A stretch of DNA of 64,000 nucleotides from Brachypterus glaber (lineage: Eukaryota > Arthropoda > Insecta > Coleoptera > Kateretidae), in the NCBI GenBank assembly GCA_958510825.1, contig OY294049.1, positions 38,530,774-38,594,773 of the forward strand, read 5' to 3'. A program made the translations under genes and the position numbers. A model generated the notes under the pieces. That model was given only the letters and a program-made list of their open reading frames with translations, had not been told where the DNA came from and did no database searches. Shown here piece after piece: positions 20,690 through 31,162 of the stretch (within the stretch, counting starts at the first letter, position 1; each line of letters begins with the position of its first letter).

Positions 20690-20912
20690 GGGAACGTTCA
20701 AGTATTACGTAACGCAAAATTTGGCCATTTTTGACCCCCACCCCGATGTATCTCTATTTTTTTGCTAAGAGGATTTAGTGAACGGCGTGTGCAATAAAAT
20801 TTGCAACGAATCCGTATCTTAGGCCTACATCATTGTTAAAAACGTGATCCAATAAAAAATTTATAAGTAAGTGTTACGTAACATTTTTACTGACACCCCC
20901 CCCCCCTTAGTA
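20690..20912 (+). mobile_element. Diverged GGGAACGTTCAAG MITE
   Basis: The left end GGGAACGTTCAAGTATTACG and a right-side GTGTTACGTAAC...ACACCCCCCCC block have the layout of 23869-24014 with a longer, unrelated middle. The far terminus is lost. Confidence 0.65.
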
Positions 20913-22434
20913 GTGAAAGATGAAATCAATAGAATCAATACAAACAAAACCGTAACTAGACAGAAAAAACGTTTTACCGCTAAAGGACACGAAGTGTCCG
21001 ACACTTACCTAAGGGGGACACCTAGACACAAGACTACTATTCTTAATTTTATAGTGATTCCATAAAAAAATGATTTTTGAATTGTCACACATATAAATGT
21101 CAAAAATATTATTAATAAAATACGATTTTAACTCCTTGGTAAACTCGGCGCATTATATATGAGTTGATGGTCATTTGTTTCTTGTTATTTGGTTGGCAGA
21201 ATATATTTAGTTCCTTATGTAAGGTTTTCATCTTGTTTAAAATTTATTGTCAATCAAGACGTTATTTTGACATTTATAAAAAAATCCAAATAATTTGCGT
21301 TAGCAAGAAGAAATAACAAGAAAAGTGCATAAAAAGAAAACTAAAGCATCAATCTATAGACATTTTGTTTAAAAGAAGTAATATAATGCAGTGCTCTATA
21401 AATATTTGAAGTAAACAGAGAATTTTTTGGTTAAAATAATACTGGTCCGTAATTTTATTCAGGTAATGTTAAATTTAAGTTTATAATAGCACTTTATGAA
21501 TAAAAACTTACTTTTATTATAATTTTGAACAAAGTTTTACCTTTTAAACAGATTTTGTTATTATTTGTAAGACGTAAAATGACAGTCAATTTAATCTAAA
21601 TGTTAAAAATTATCAAAAGCACAATGGGCTACAAAAATATTACTAAAAGTCATTTTTAAACCACTAATCATAGCTTCCTTGATCCAATTTGTTACTCAGA
21701 TAGATAATGCGCCAAGTATAGTTGGAAAAACGTAATGCGCTACTCGTAGGTAAGTTTTTTTTCTGTCTTCGGTCGTGTTGTTTATGGACCTCAGCTCTGC
21801 TTCGGTCCACAAAATACGACCTCACACAGAAAAATTCACTAACATTACTAACATTTAATCGGCAATTATTCTCTTCGCAAAAAATATATTCTATAGTTAA
21901 ATACGATAATAAATTTATTATTTTCGATATCCCCTCGTATATACTCTAATTTGATGCTCTCGTATACGTAAATGCAAATTATACTAATCGAATATTGATG
22001 TTTATTTGTATAGTTATTTGACACAATGTTCAATATTAACGTTTGGCTTTGTTAGATTGGTAAGACCGGAAATTATTTCGTCAAGCTAAAAACTAGGTCG
22101 GTCTGGTCAATATCCTATTGTTTTTTTTTGACGAAAATAGATTTTAAAAAAATCTGTCTTTAAATATGCTACACTGTAAAAAGCAGTTATCCTTGTGAGG
22201 AAATACTGAATTATACTATCTCATATAAGCAAATTTACAAAAAACTGTAATAATGCTTAATTTTTCATGTTATTTGTAAATTTTAAGTTAAACCACAGGT
22301 TAGGTTGTAATATCCCTTGAAAAATACGGGTAGTGCTTGTAACAATAGATCGAATTCACAGTAACTAACATTAAAAATCACAAAAAAAAACTGTAAAAAA
22401 GCTGTAAAGACACGACGGTAATACAGTCAAACGC
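20913..22434. other. Non-coding interval, possible 0.58-kb TIR element
   Basis: CGGCGCATTATATATGAG near 21147 is an approximate reverse match to CTCAGATAGATAATGCGCC near 21697, which may bound an old element of about 570 bp. A small hairpin lies at about 21771-21835 (TGGACC...GGTCCA). No exon was recognised. Confidence 0.45.
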
Positions 22435-22686
22435 GAGGGGTTTATTGGACAATCCTTGTACACCTATCCAATAATCTTCTACAATCTTTGACAATTCCTT
22501 CTTCCACAATCATCTACAATCATCCACAATCATCCAAAATCATCTACAATCTTCCACAATCATTTGAAATCTTCCCACAATCTTAAACAATTGTTGTACA
22601 ATGTTTCACAATCTTTTTGACATTCTTCCACAATCCTTTCATTTTTACAATCCTTGTACACTTTTTTTTCAGTAAATAAACCCCTC
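22435..22686. mobile_element. 252-bp TIR element with 9-bp target duplication and CAATC minisatellite
   Basis: Ends GAGGGGTTTATT and AATAAACCCCTC are flanked by direct GTCAAACGC copies (22426-22434 and 22688-22696). The interior is a degenerate roughly 10-bp repeat of CACAATCWTC type. A 9-bp duplication fits Mutator-like elements; hAT is an alternative. Confidence 0.82.
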
Positions 22687-22989
22687 GGTCAAACGCTTTA
22701 AATTTACTTTAAAAATTAAGGTATTTTTATAATCGCTATTAAAAAATACAGTTAGGCTTTAATTTTACAACAATTGCTGGCAATAAATCGCCTACAATAA
22801 TTGCAGGACCTGTTTTTAGAGTGTATTACGTTATTTAGAAATCTAAATAAACTTGAATTTTCATTTTTGGTACCTAAAATACAATATTTTGGAGTATATA
22901 ACGACAAAGAAGTGAATAGGAACAATTTTAAACTTATTGGAATAAAAAAAAGTGTCAATATTTCACTTTCTGTTTCCACATTTGAGTGC

Positions 22990-22995
22990 TTTATT
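22990..22995 (-). terminator. Polyadenylation signal of the ODAD1/CCDC63-like gene
   Basis: AATAAA on the minus strand, 34 bases beyond the stop codon. Confidence 0.65.
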
Positions 22996-23028
22996 TTAAA
23001 AACACACATTTGTAGTAGAAAATATTTT

Positions 23029-23829
23029 TTATTGGTATCTTTTCTGTATAATTTCCCTAGATTTTGGTAAATGACAAGCTGAAACATTATGCAATCTTTC
23101 TAAGCCATCAGGAAGGGCTAACCTTTGTTTCAACTTCTTTTTGACAATATCCCGGCTCCAAACTTTTTGCAAAGTGTCTATTACATCAGTAACAGTTTCG
23201 TGTTCGACACATAGAGGGCAAGGGTTTGTAGCAACTACCTTTTCCACTGTATTGATGTTTTGGTTAATTTTGGCTTGTTCTGATATCACCATTTGATTTG
23301 GCTGCATGCGTTTCTTGTCCACCAGATTTTTTTCATTGTGGTATACTGTGACCATGAAATCTTGTACGTTTTTCTCCAATATTTGCATGTATAAGTGTAC
23401 GTTGTAGAAGGTTATTTTATTGTTTTCTCCTAGGAGTTTTAGTAGTGGATCGTTGTTACACTTGCATATTTTAAACATTTTTTCGACTCCTACAATAATT
23501 TTCTCGAGTCTAGTGTCTACTTCTTTTAGCTCCGCTTCGGCTTTTGCCGTATTGGCTACCTCTTTATCTAAGTTTTCAGATAAACCCTTCAGCCTAGTTT
23601 CTTGCTGTTTTTTTCTTATTGTTTCTACTTCCTTTAGTTTATCGATATCATTTTTGTACTCGAATAGTTTTTCATTCAGGTTTTCCATTTGCTGGTTTAA
23701 ACTGTTTACGTATTTAAACATTGAAAAGTTCACTGATTCTTGTTTGATGAAGCTTTGGGAAATTGTTTGGATGTCCTCGCATTGAGTAAATTCAAAAATG
23801 TTGTCCATTAGTTTTTTATAATTGTACAC
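23029..23829 (-). CDS. ODAD1/CCDC63-like exon 5 (terminal)
   Basis: 266 codons plus TAA, after the acceptor TTCATATTAAG. It begins VYNYKKLMDNIFEF, carries the NFSMFKYVNSLN signature and the CPLC motif, and ends KSREIIQKRYQ. Confidence 0.88.
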   Translation of the reverse strand: MYNYKKLMDNIFEFTQCEDIQTISQSFIKQESVNFSMFKYVNSLNQQMENLNEKLFEYKNDIDKLKEVETIRKKQQETRLKGLSENLDKEVANTAKAEAELKEVDTRLEKIIVGVEKMFKICKCNNDPLLKLLGENNKITFYNVHLYMQILEKNVQDFMVTVYHNEKNLVDKKRMQPNQMVISEQAKINQNINTVEKVVATNPCPLCVEHETVTDVIDTLQKVWSRDIVKKKLKQRLALPDGLERLHNVSACHLPKSREIIQKRYQ

Positions 23830-26251
23830 CTTAATATGAAAAACAAAATAATGTTAAAATAGTAATTAGGGAACGTTCAAGTATTACGTAACGCAAATTT
23901 TGATCATTTTAGACCCCCCCCCCCTGTAACGCTATTTTCCTATACCATTAACAATGACGTAACACTTCAAAATGACCCCCCCCTAGGAGCGTTACGTAAT
24001 ACTTGAACGTTCCCTTATATACCAAGGTAAAGAAGACATTTTTTTTAGCCGAGCGTATTGAATCCCGAGCTGAGCAGCGATGATTTTTATAATATTTAGT
24101 TAATTATTGATTGTATTAATTGGTAATAATTATAAATTATTATATTTAATAAATAAACAGTTATTTAAAGCTATTTTCTTTGGTTTAATTAGTAAAAATT
24201 GCACAAAGAACTAAAACATCTAAAGTGACAGAAATCAATTGTTTATAAAATTTACTCCTACTAGGAGAGAAAAAAATATTGCTATAGGTGAAGAAAATTG
24301 ATTTCACAGTCTGAAAACATGATAAATAATAATATGTTCTAAAGCTAGTAGTGAAAGAGTAATATTGTCAAGGTTTACTGCGATAGATAAGAAGAAAAAG
24401 AAGGGGTATACCTGCACATCAATATTGCCAAGAGCTAATCTTCTTTTGTTTCTTTCCTTCATTTCTAAATCTACCATCAGCCTTCTTTGTCCTTTGGTTA
24501 AAATAAATTCCTTTAACTTGATGTCATTGTCGTGCTTCCTCTCCAGTTCCCTCATAACTTGGATATGATTAATAAACTCGTTCTGGGCCTTGTTTTTGAG
24601 GAACTGTAACTTTGAAACCCATTCTTCTCTCTGGTCGTAAGCCACTGTGGCCTGTTCTATCAGATCCAGCATGAATTTTTTACCACGGATCAATTTTTTT
24701 ATTAGTTTGTCCCATTGCCGGTTGAACCGTTTTCTTTCGGCTATCATGCTCTTAATTCTGTCTCGAAGTTTAATGTTGTCGGTACAAATTGTGCAAAATT
24801 TTCTTACTTGAACCTTAAAGGAAATAATAATTTTGTAGGTGTAGTTTTGTGATCAGCAGCATTTTTTTTGTATTTACCTCCAATTTGTTTTCCAATTTCT
24901 CAAGAGTGATATGTGCCTGATTAACCCTTTCCAAATAATATCTATCGGTGGTTTGCTTGGCTTCTAATTCTTTACATTCTTTGTCTCTTTTGTAAATTTG
25001 TCCCTCCAATTCCCTTAGGTATGCCTGTTTTTCTCTGATTTTTAACGAGAAGTCGTCGTATGTATTCAGCTGGTCCTAAAATAAGTAAGAAGTCTTGATC
25101 TTGTCTTGAATTTGAGGTAAACTCGAGACTATGAATACCTACTCAATTCTTTAATTAAGACAATAGTCGGATTTGAAAATTCAAAACCAAAAAATATTAA
25201 GTTCTATCAAGTAAAGGATGCTTTAGTAGAACCAAGTTGGTTCTATCCATATTTAGTTACAAATGGATATAAAGTTTTGATCCCATACAAATGTACTTTA
25301 ATTTTTGTTAAAAACACTAAAGTCACGTACTTTAATATTAAGGACGTACATGTACATGAAATGTTGCGTCTTTTAACAAAAATTAAAGTACAATTGTATA
25401 GGATAATAACTTTTTACAGTGAAAACAGTAAATTTATGGCATTAAAACGTGGATTTGATAACAGGGGCCACAAAACTGGACATGTATGTAATGAAATGGT
25501 ATAACTAAGTTGGTGCTGTAGATCATATATACATAGATGCGCCTTGAGTCCACGTCAAACCGAAATGTTTTCATTGCTAAATCCAGGTATATTTCACCTT
25601 CCCGCTTCTGGTCACCACCCACCGCTATAGTGGTTTATTGACAAATATGTTATACTTCACCTCCTCGCAACATCAACGCCATAGTGGTTTGTTTACATTT
25701 GGCTTTGTATATGTTCTACATAAAACAAATCAACATTAATGCCATATCTATGTATATATGATCTAATGTTGGTGCATATAGCTAAAATTAAAACAAGACT
25801 TTAAGTTTTTTGGGAAATTGTTAATTTTTGGCTTCGAACGCAACTTGATAGAGACCTGAAGTTTGACTATAGTCCGATAATCTTCCCTCTTCCTGTTTTT
25901 GGCAGTGGCTACTACAAGATCGGTAAGGATGTTGGCACGTTCTCTTTTGAAAATCGATATCACTTTTCGTTGTTTTTCCATTTTAGAACCAGAATCTTCT
26001 GTGAACGCCAATCGGCTTCGCTGCAGTATCTCATACTGTCGCTGTAATCTGAAATCATAAAATTACCTATTCTTTTGTGGCGAATATTACGGTTCTGCCA
26101 AAAATAGACGTTTTAACATTTTTTGCAATAAATATAGAAAATAAAAAAAAATCATTATTTTTTTCTACCTAGCAAGTTCCACTTCTTGGGCACATTGAAA
26201 CTCGTACTCCTTTTCTTCTGGAGTCAACTTTTTCTTTCTATCTGGATCCAT
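23029..26251 (-). CDS. Outer dynein arm docking complex coiled-coil protein, ODAD1/CCDC114-CCDC63 family
   Basis: Five exons join in frame: 26251..26169, 26048..25856, 25075..24878, 24813..24412 and 23829..23029, giving 558 residues, close to CCDC63 (about 560). All introns have GT/AG ends. The protein is almost entirely charged coiled coil. Family features by eye are: an N-terminal LTPEEKEYEFQCAQEVELAR block running into LQRQYEILQRSR; KQRKVISIFKRERANILTDL; a RERxRFNRxWxKL-like block (AERKRFNRQWDKLIKKLIRG) with YDQREEW; and the ESVNFSMFKYVNSLNQQMEN signature (residues 324-343). In other animals this protein attaches outer dynein arms to axonemal doublets, so in an insect a role in sperm flagella and sensory cilia is expected (inference). 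A CPLC pair lies at 496-499 in the tail. The GTG at 23829 is an exon start, not a translation start. Repeats occupy the introns. Confidence 0.88.
23869..24014. mobile_element. 146-bp MITE (GGGAACGTTCAAG), TTA target duplication, in intron 4
   Basis: Complete palindromic ends GGGAACGTTCAAGTATTACG and the reverse complement are flanked by TTA (23866-23868 and 24015-24017). C-rich tracts follow each arm. A 3-bp TTA duplication is the PIF/Harbinger hallmark. Related sequences are at 19548, 20690 and 45187. Confidence 0.9.
24412..24813 (-). CDS. ODAD1/CCDC63-like exon 4
   Basis: 134 codons starting VQVRKFCTICTDNIKLRDRI. It includes AERKRFNRQWDKL and QATVAYDQREEW and ends GNIDVQ at CAG|GTATAC. The Met inside it is not the start. 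Confidence 0.87.
24878..25075 (-). CDS. ODAD1/CCDC63-like exon 3
   Basis: 66 codons from DQLNTYDDFSLKIREKQAYL to LEKLENKLE. The acceptor is TATTTTAG and the donor GAG|GTAAAT, with phase 0 on both sides. All of it is heptad-like coiled coil. Confidence 0.85.
25287..25398. repeat. 112-bp hairpin in intron 2
   Basis: TACAAATGTACTTTAATTTT...GTTAAAA pairs with TTTTAAC...AAAATTAAAGTACAATTGTA; smaller inner pairings surround GTACATGTAC. Confidence 0.75.
25521..25763. mobile_element. 243-bp TIR element in intron 2, TA target duplication
   Basis: GATCATATATACATAGAT and its exact reverse complement bound the element, with TA on both flanks. Two CATAGTGGTTT-type repeats lie inside. Confidence 0.78.
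25856..26048 (-). CDS. ODAD1/CCDC63-like exon 2
   Basis: The acceptor is TTTCAG. The exon completes the split Arg, continues LQRQYEILQRSRLAFTEDSG and ends at ...IVKLQ before CAG|GTCTCT, phase 0. Confidence 0.85.
26169..26251 (-). CDS. ODAD1/CCDC63-like exon 1
   Basis: Starts ATGGATCCAGAT and encodes MDPDRKKKLTPEEKEYEFQC then AQEVELA, ending two bases into an Arg codon at AG|GTAGAA. Confidence 0.85.
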
Positions 26252-26446
26252 TTTTATTATTTTGTATAAATAGGCTCACTTATAAGTATAAGTATAGGTG
26301 TACCTAAATTAAAGCTGTGAGTGTAAAATTTTACTGTAAAATATTTGTAAAATTCATTTATGTGTCATAAATATATGACGGTTTTAAAGCAATTATGCCA
26401 ACCTTAAAAAACTTGATAATCCATCAATAACGGCATGATAGTAGTA
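26252..26446 (-). promoter_or_regulatory. Upstream region of the ODAD1/CCDC63-like gene
   Basis: A TATTTATACAAAAT sequence lies about 12-25 bases before the ATG on the coding strand, too close for a standard TATA box unless the leader is very short. No clear RFX X-box was seen. The Tc1-like element at 26447 bounds the region. Confidence 0.3.
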
Positions 26447-27044
26447 CAGTTGGAACCAACAAAACTGGAAAAGTGGGGTTAAGTAAAATTTCATGTTTTC
26501 CATAAAATTTAGTTGTGTGAATGTGGATTATTTAAATGAGGTTATGCCTGTTTGAAAAATAAGGTTAGTTTAACCATGTCAAAAATCATATGTTATTCTA
26601 TGCATTTGTGTTTAGTAAATACTATTTGGATTTTGAAGCGTATCTCTATTGTTAATTACTGTATTTCTGCTCTTAAATATCCCTATTCTAAAATGTCTAT
26701 TATTAAATCCCCTTATCAATATATTTTGTATCTAATAAACTTGTTTTAAATACCTTTATTTTTAAAAAACACTACTAGTATATTGGTCTCCTACAACTAG
26801 GTATTCCTCATAGTTTCTTAATTTAAAAATTATAATTATGGGTTTTACACCAGTATTCTTCGAGTATTCTTGTTTTTCTGCTTTATCTCTCCCAATTTAA
26901 AAAAAATACACCAACATTTTTTGACTTTGACATTGATGTGGCAATAACAATATTGACACTAAATTTATTAACAAGTAAACAAATATTTGTCAAATGTAAT
27001 TTTTTTTTATAACCCCACTTTTCCAGTTTTGTTGGTACCAACTG
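26447..27044. mobile_element. 598-bp Tc1-like MITE (CAGTTGG...CCAACTG), TA target duplication
   Basis: The ends share about 35 bases in inverted form (CAGTTGGAACCAACAAAACT, then GGAAAAGTGGGGTT) and are flanked by TA. The CAGT terminus and TA duplication fit Tc1. No transposase remains; a 65-residue frame inside is not recognised. Confidence 0.87.
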
Positions 27045-27046
27045 TA

Positions 27047-27621
27047 CTAGCCCAGGTACTACTAGAGGATTATCAACTAAATCGTGAGTTATTTATAAAA
27101 AAAAATAATTTACACGAATGTTGTTTTTAAAATCAAAAGCTTCCACATGTCTTTTAAAAATAATTTAAATCGGATATATCAAAAAAATCACTGAAAAAAA
27201 AAATGTTTGAATATAAACGTGAGGCCAAAAGTTCATAAATTTTACCAGATTCTTAAAGTGATAGTGAGTTAACATTTAACAACACATCTAAAACCTTGTT
27301 ACGAACATATGGGTAGATGTTAGGCACTTAACATGTGTTCTAAAAAAATCACACGGATATATTTTTTTATTTTTAGACATCAATAAAATTATTGTTGCAC
27401 CTTTCTCTAGTAATGGAGTGACGAAAAGTGCTCAAATGCATTTAAAGTAGCTATTTTTAGGACGAGGACTAATTTTTTTCGAGGAAGTTAATTGGTCTTA
27501 TAATAGGAACCTTTTTCACTCACATAACAAATTGTGAGAGGGTCGGACGGTGTCAAGACCTACATAACTTGTAAATTATTTTTTATTCGATTGATTCTAA
27601 AAGCCACACTTTTTGTTTATG
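27047..27621. other. Non-coding interval
   Basis: No features recognised. Confidence 0.5.
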
Positions 27622-27805
27622 TCACCCTGCAGCATTAAAATTTTATTCATGCTTTTTTTTTGTTCCCCATTCAATATGTCATCTTCGAAGGGCCGTAGCT
27701 CCCTTAGTGCTCATTTCGGGACCAACTTTTATAGAAACTTTTTTTCATATTTTTGGATGTAGAATCACCTCTTAAATTTTGGCATGGCAGTTACTGATCA
27801 CCCTG
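27622..27805 (-). repeat. Partial copy of the CAGGGTGATCAGTAA element
   Basis: Matches the left 180 bases of 11978-12700 in reverse (AGGGCCGTAGCTCCCTTAG, ACTGATCACCCTG). It stops at the same internal CTGCAGGGTGA point. Confidence 0.78.
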
Positions 27806-27944
27806 TAAATTCGCATGGATGAAGCAGGAACTTTCAGGACTGTCTAATTTGTTACAGGTCCAATGGCGATTTCTCCCGTTAGATTAGACAGGGACAAAAG
27901 TTCTACCCATAAAGGATAGAAGACATACATACACTCCCACTTCC

Positions 27945-28212
27945 ACCCAACCAAACAAATTCTGTATTTGTTCTTTGTTGAACAAATACAATATTTACTT
28001 GGCGGGGCGAAAAGTGTAACTATAGTATTTTTATTAAAGAAATTACTGGCGCTATCTAAATTTTAGTATAATTATCTTATTCTACAGATTCACATTAGCT
28101 ATGTTCGTTCGTGCCGCTCAGTGCTACACTTTCCGGCCAACCAAATAAATACTGTATTTGTTGTATGAAAAACAAATACAGTATTTATTTGGTTGGCTGG
28201 AAAGTGTAGCAC
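27945..28212. repeat. Two related hairpins (CCAACCAAA...TTTGGTTGG)
   Basis: 28121-28212 is a near-perfect hairpin starting GTGCTACACTTTCC and ending in its reverse complement. 27945-28017 is a diverged relative with the same CTGTATTTGTT core. Confidence 0.75.
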
Positions 28213-28947
28213 AAATGAGATAGAGATAGGGTAGACGTCTTTTGTTTCATAATTCTAGTTGTAGAGAGTACTTGTTTCCAAAAAATAGTATTAGTATCTA
28301 ATATTTGTCATTATTTTTAGTAAGTTGATTTAAAGCACAAAACAATTTTTTTTATTATTTAAATCAAGCACGTGGCTCAAGTTTTAAGCCACTGGTCTAG
28401 GTAAGATACCTATTCAAATTCAGGCAAGCAAAACATTTTCTAGGATGTTAGCGGGTTTATAAACTTTTGGGCCACTTGATCTAAATATTGCGTACTTGTT
28501 TTAAGTAGTCGTTTCTCTGGGTGTATCTGCTATCTATGTAACAGTATTTTTCACCTGATATTAATGAAGTGTTTTGCAAACAACAGTGTTCTATCGCTTC
28601 CCAACACCATATGATAGACACTTGATGTGTACTTTATAATCATCAGTTATCTGTGACTATACAAGTGGAATTATTATCCAAAAAGCAGCAATATGGTATT
28701 GTAATGTGTATATGCTTGTACCAAACTGTTTATATAATTTTTATCTATAGATAATATTATTTAAACAAACAATGTACACAGTTTGGATTTTGCAAAAAAA
28801 AACGAAAATAAAAAACAACCGTCAGAGCGGAACTTCAGACGATACGATGGTTAAGAGCCTATTCCTCTAATTTTAATTTTATGTATAATATTTTCTCTTG
28901 TTATTCTTTGCCTAATATAACTTGGCCGTTTAGAATCTCTGATAATA
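28213..28947. other. Non-coding interval
   Basis: No exon or repeat recognised. Confidence 0.5.
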
Positions 28948-29159
28948 CAGGGTGGCCCATAAGTCACTTTACCATTTAAAAATTGAATAACTTTTTTGTT
29001 TGTCAATTTTTTTAATTTATTTCTTTTACAACATAGATTACATGAAATGGAATTTTTTTTGAACTTTGTATGAAAAATCATGTCTTTTAAATGACGTTCA
29101 CTTTCCGCTTCGCAAGCACGGTTCTATTCACGACATTTTCCATGACGGCTCTTAACATG

Positions 29160-29660
29160 TGTGGCTCCAGCTAGGGTCATGCACCAACGTGAATTGCACC
29201 CCCTCAAGGTCACGGCTTGGTGCGGTGTAACATTCCAAATGGTAAACGGACCTTACTTCTGCTAGGAAAATGGCAACACAGTTACGGTTAACGGCGACCG
29301 ATATCGCGCAATGCTGGAAAATTTTGCACGCCTTGCAATGGAGGACATGCCAGAGACATAGTGGCAGCAGGATGGGGTAACTGCCCATGCCACCAGAGCC
29401 ACAATTCAGCTTTAAGGCAGATTTTCGAAGAGCGAATAATTTAGTTTAATCCAAACGGATTTTCATTTTCCTTCACAATCGCCCGATTTGAAAAAGTACC
29501 GGACTTTTTCTTTAGGGCTATCTGAAAGATCGGGTGTATGTCAACAAGCCCAGGACTATTCAACAGCTTAAGTCAGACATGTTAGGAGCCGTCATGGAAA
29601 ATGTCGTGAAAAGAGCCCGTGCTTGCAAAGCGGAAAATGGACATCATTTAAAAGACATGA
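29160..29660 (+). pseudogene. Tc1/mariner-superfamily transposase remnant
   Basis: Broken frames read VTAWCGVTFQ, then GNTVTVNGDRYRAMLENF, then WQQDGVTAHATRATIQL, RQIFEERII, an ARFEKVPDFFFRAI region and KRARAC. This matches the DDE_3 half of mariner-type transposases: the second catalytic Asp is in QQDG.TAH, and the SPDL..DFFLWGYLK block (third acidic residue) is degraded. It has stops and frameshifts and lacks the N-terminal helix-turn-helix domain, so it is inactive. Confidence 0.85.
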
Positions 29661-29744
29661 TTTTACATACATAGTTCAAACAAAAATTCCATTTCCTGTA
29701 CTGTAAATTGTAAAAGAAATAAATTAAAAAAATCGACAAAGTGA

Positions 29745-29967
29745 CATAGAAAAAACGGATTCCTTGAACCAAGGACACGTGTCTTTGGATATGTTCAAAG
29801 CCATATTCTCTTGTTTCAAGGCTGGCATTTTCTTGAACCAAAGTCAATGTCCTTGAATGAAGAGCACGGGTTTTGGAATAAAAATACGCGCTCTTTATTC
29901 AAGGATATTGACTTTGGTTCAAGAAAATGCCACGTGTCCTTGGTTCAAGGAATCCGTTTTTTCTATG
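29745..29967 (+). mobile_element. CATAGAAAAAACGG MITE, copy 2, nested in the mariner right end
   Basis: Same ends as 5637-5901 but about 42 bases shorter in the right arm (deleted between short GCCA/CACGTG matches). Comparison with the unbroken left mariner end (AAGTCAC) shows the target GA was duplicated. Confidence 0.9.
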
Positions 29968-29987
29968 GACTTATGAGCCACCCTGTA

Positions 29988-30901
29988 CTTTCCAAATATG
30001 CAAATTGATCTAATAATATCGTCATATATAAAGCGATATTAATCCATATGCAAGAATATATTGATATATAGCGAGGGGTAAATTTTTGCAAAAATCATGA
30101 TTTCAATTAGTCATTACCGAGTTAAATTTACTCCCTCAGTTATCTCCTATTGTCGTGTAAAATCTCAAACAAAAGACATTGGAAAAAGTCCGAATAAATA
30201 ATAATAAACAGTTTAGATGAATAGGAAGAAGTACATTTGAATCCCGTACCCAAAAGTCAATGGGCTTCCGGTGTGGGTCGCGTGCATCCCACTGACAAAC
30301 GACTATCGACAAATCATCCCATCGTGATCGTCTTTTGTCTATTCCATGGAAAACTTGATTTATTGATGGTGCCATTCGTCTTGACTGATAGCGGATGTTT
30401 TATTTATTTAATTGTTTGTCGGATATTGAGGGGGTATTTTTTCGGTGAGTGAATTTTGCGGTTGGCTTTGCGGAAACATTAGCATAAGTGTTTGGCCAAG
30501 GCACACTCGACTAGTGGATTTTTTATGGTGACAAAACGACGTTCATGGGAAGACCTTTTGATTTATTAGTTTTAAGCATGTATGGTTTTTTTAAGACTCT
30601 GGCTTCTACATGTAGGAGGTATACAAAGTTATTTTGAAAATGCAGATCATGTTTTTTATTAGTGTTAAATGAAATAGACAGTATATTAGGGGACAATTAC
30701 AAAGAATAAATAGGAAAAAGACAAGAGCTTTAATTTATAGGGTAAAATAGCAGCCACTTAATGATCATATAAAAATTAAGGACGAAAACATTGGATCAAT
30801 TGCATATTACCAGTAGGGGCGTTCCTCTCTTGAAAAGATTGAATTATTCTTTTAAAGTTTTTAAATTGTTTTTGGGATTTGGGAAAATGTTTGTTTATAT
30901 A
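29988..30901. other. Non-coding interval
   Basis: Overlapping short frames at 30136-30452 are not recognised. No splice-bounded exon was seen. Confidence 0.45.
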
Positions 30902-31154
30902 CAACGAACTAATAACTCTTCTTTCTAGAATAGGCATACCGTTAAAATAAAGTATCGCCAACATTTCGGTATGTTTGTAAACAAATAGTAGGTATATTCA
31001 GTCCTGAACAATAACAATTACCAGTAACTGGTATTGTTGTCTCTGTTAGAACAAAGATGTGCGAGTAAGACAGACGAATGTTTATGTTGCCGACGTTTTT
31101 TCAGTTTTTACAAATGAAATGCCTATTCTAGAGAGGAGAGTTATTAGTTCGTTG
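30902..31154 (-). mobile_element. 253-bp MITE (CAACGAACTAATA), copy 1
   Basis: TIRs CAACGAACTAATAACTCTTC and the reverse complement extend about 33 bases. The flanking 8-mers TTTATATA and GTTATATA differ at one base. The interior holds a GTTACTGGTAAC-type palindrome. Copies 2 and 3 are at 40023 and 47636, in the other orientation. Confidence 0.9.
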
Positions 31155-31162
31155 GTTATATA

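Larger units (their letters stand above)
28948..29985 (+). mobile_element. Fold-back mariner derivative with nested MITE
   Basis: Ends CAGGGTGGCCCATAAGTCAC and GGACTTATGAGCCACCCTG are flanked by TA. The left arm (28948-29159) is the reverse complement of the transposase 3' end and right terminus (29578-29744 plus 29968-29985), so the transposase N-terminal half has been replaced by an inverted copy of its C-terminal end. A 223-bp MITE lies inside the right arm. A truncated sister copy with the same junction is at 50746-51205. Confidence 0.88.

Noticed and set aside
23420..23785. 121-residue plus-strand frame rich in Ser and Phe
   Set aside because: It is the antisense shadow of the coiled-coil exon 5.
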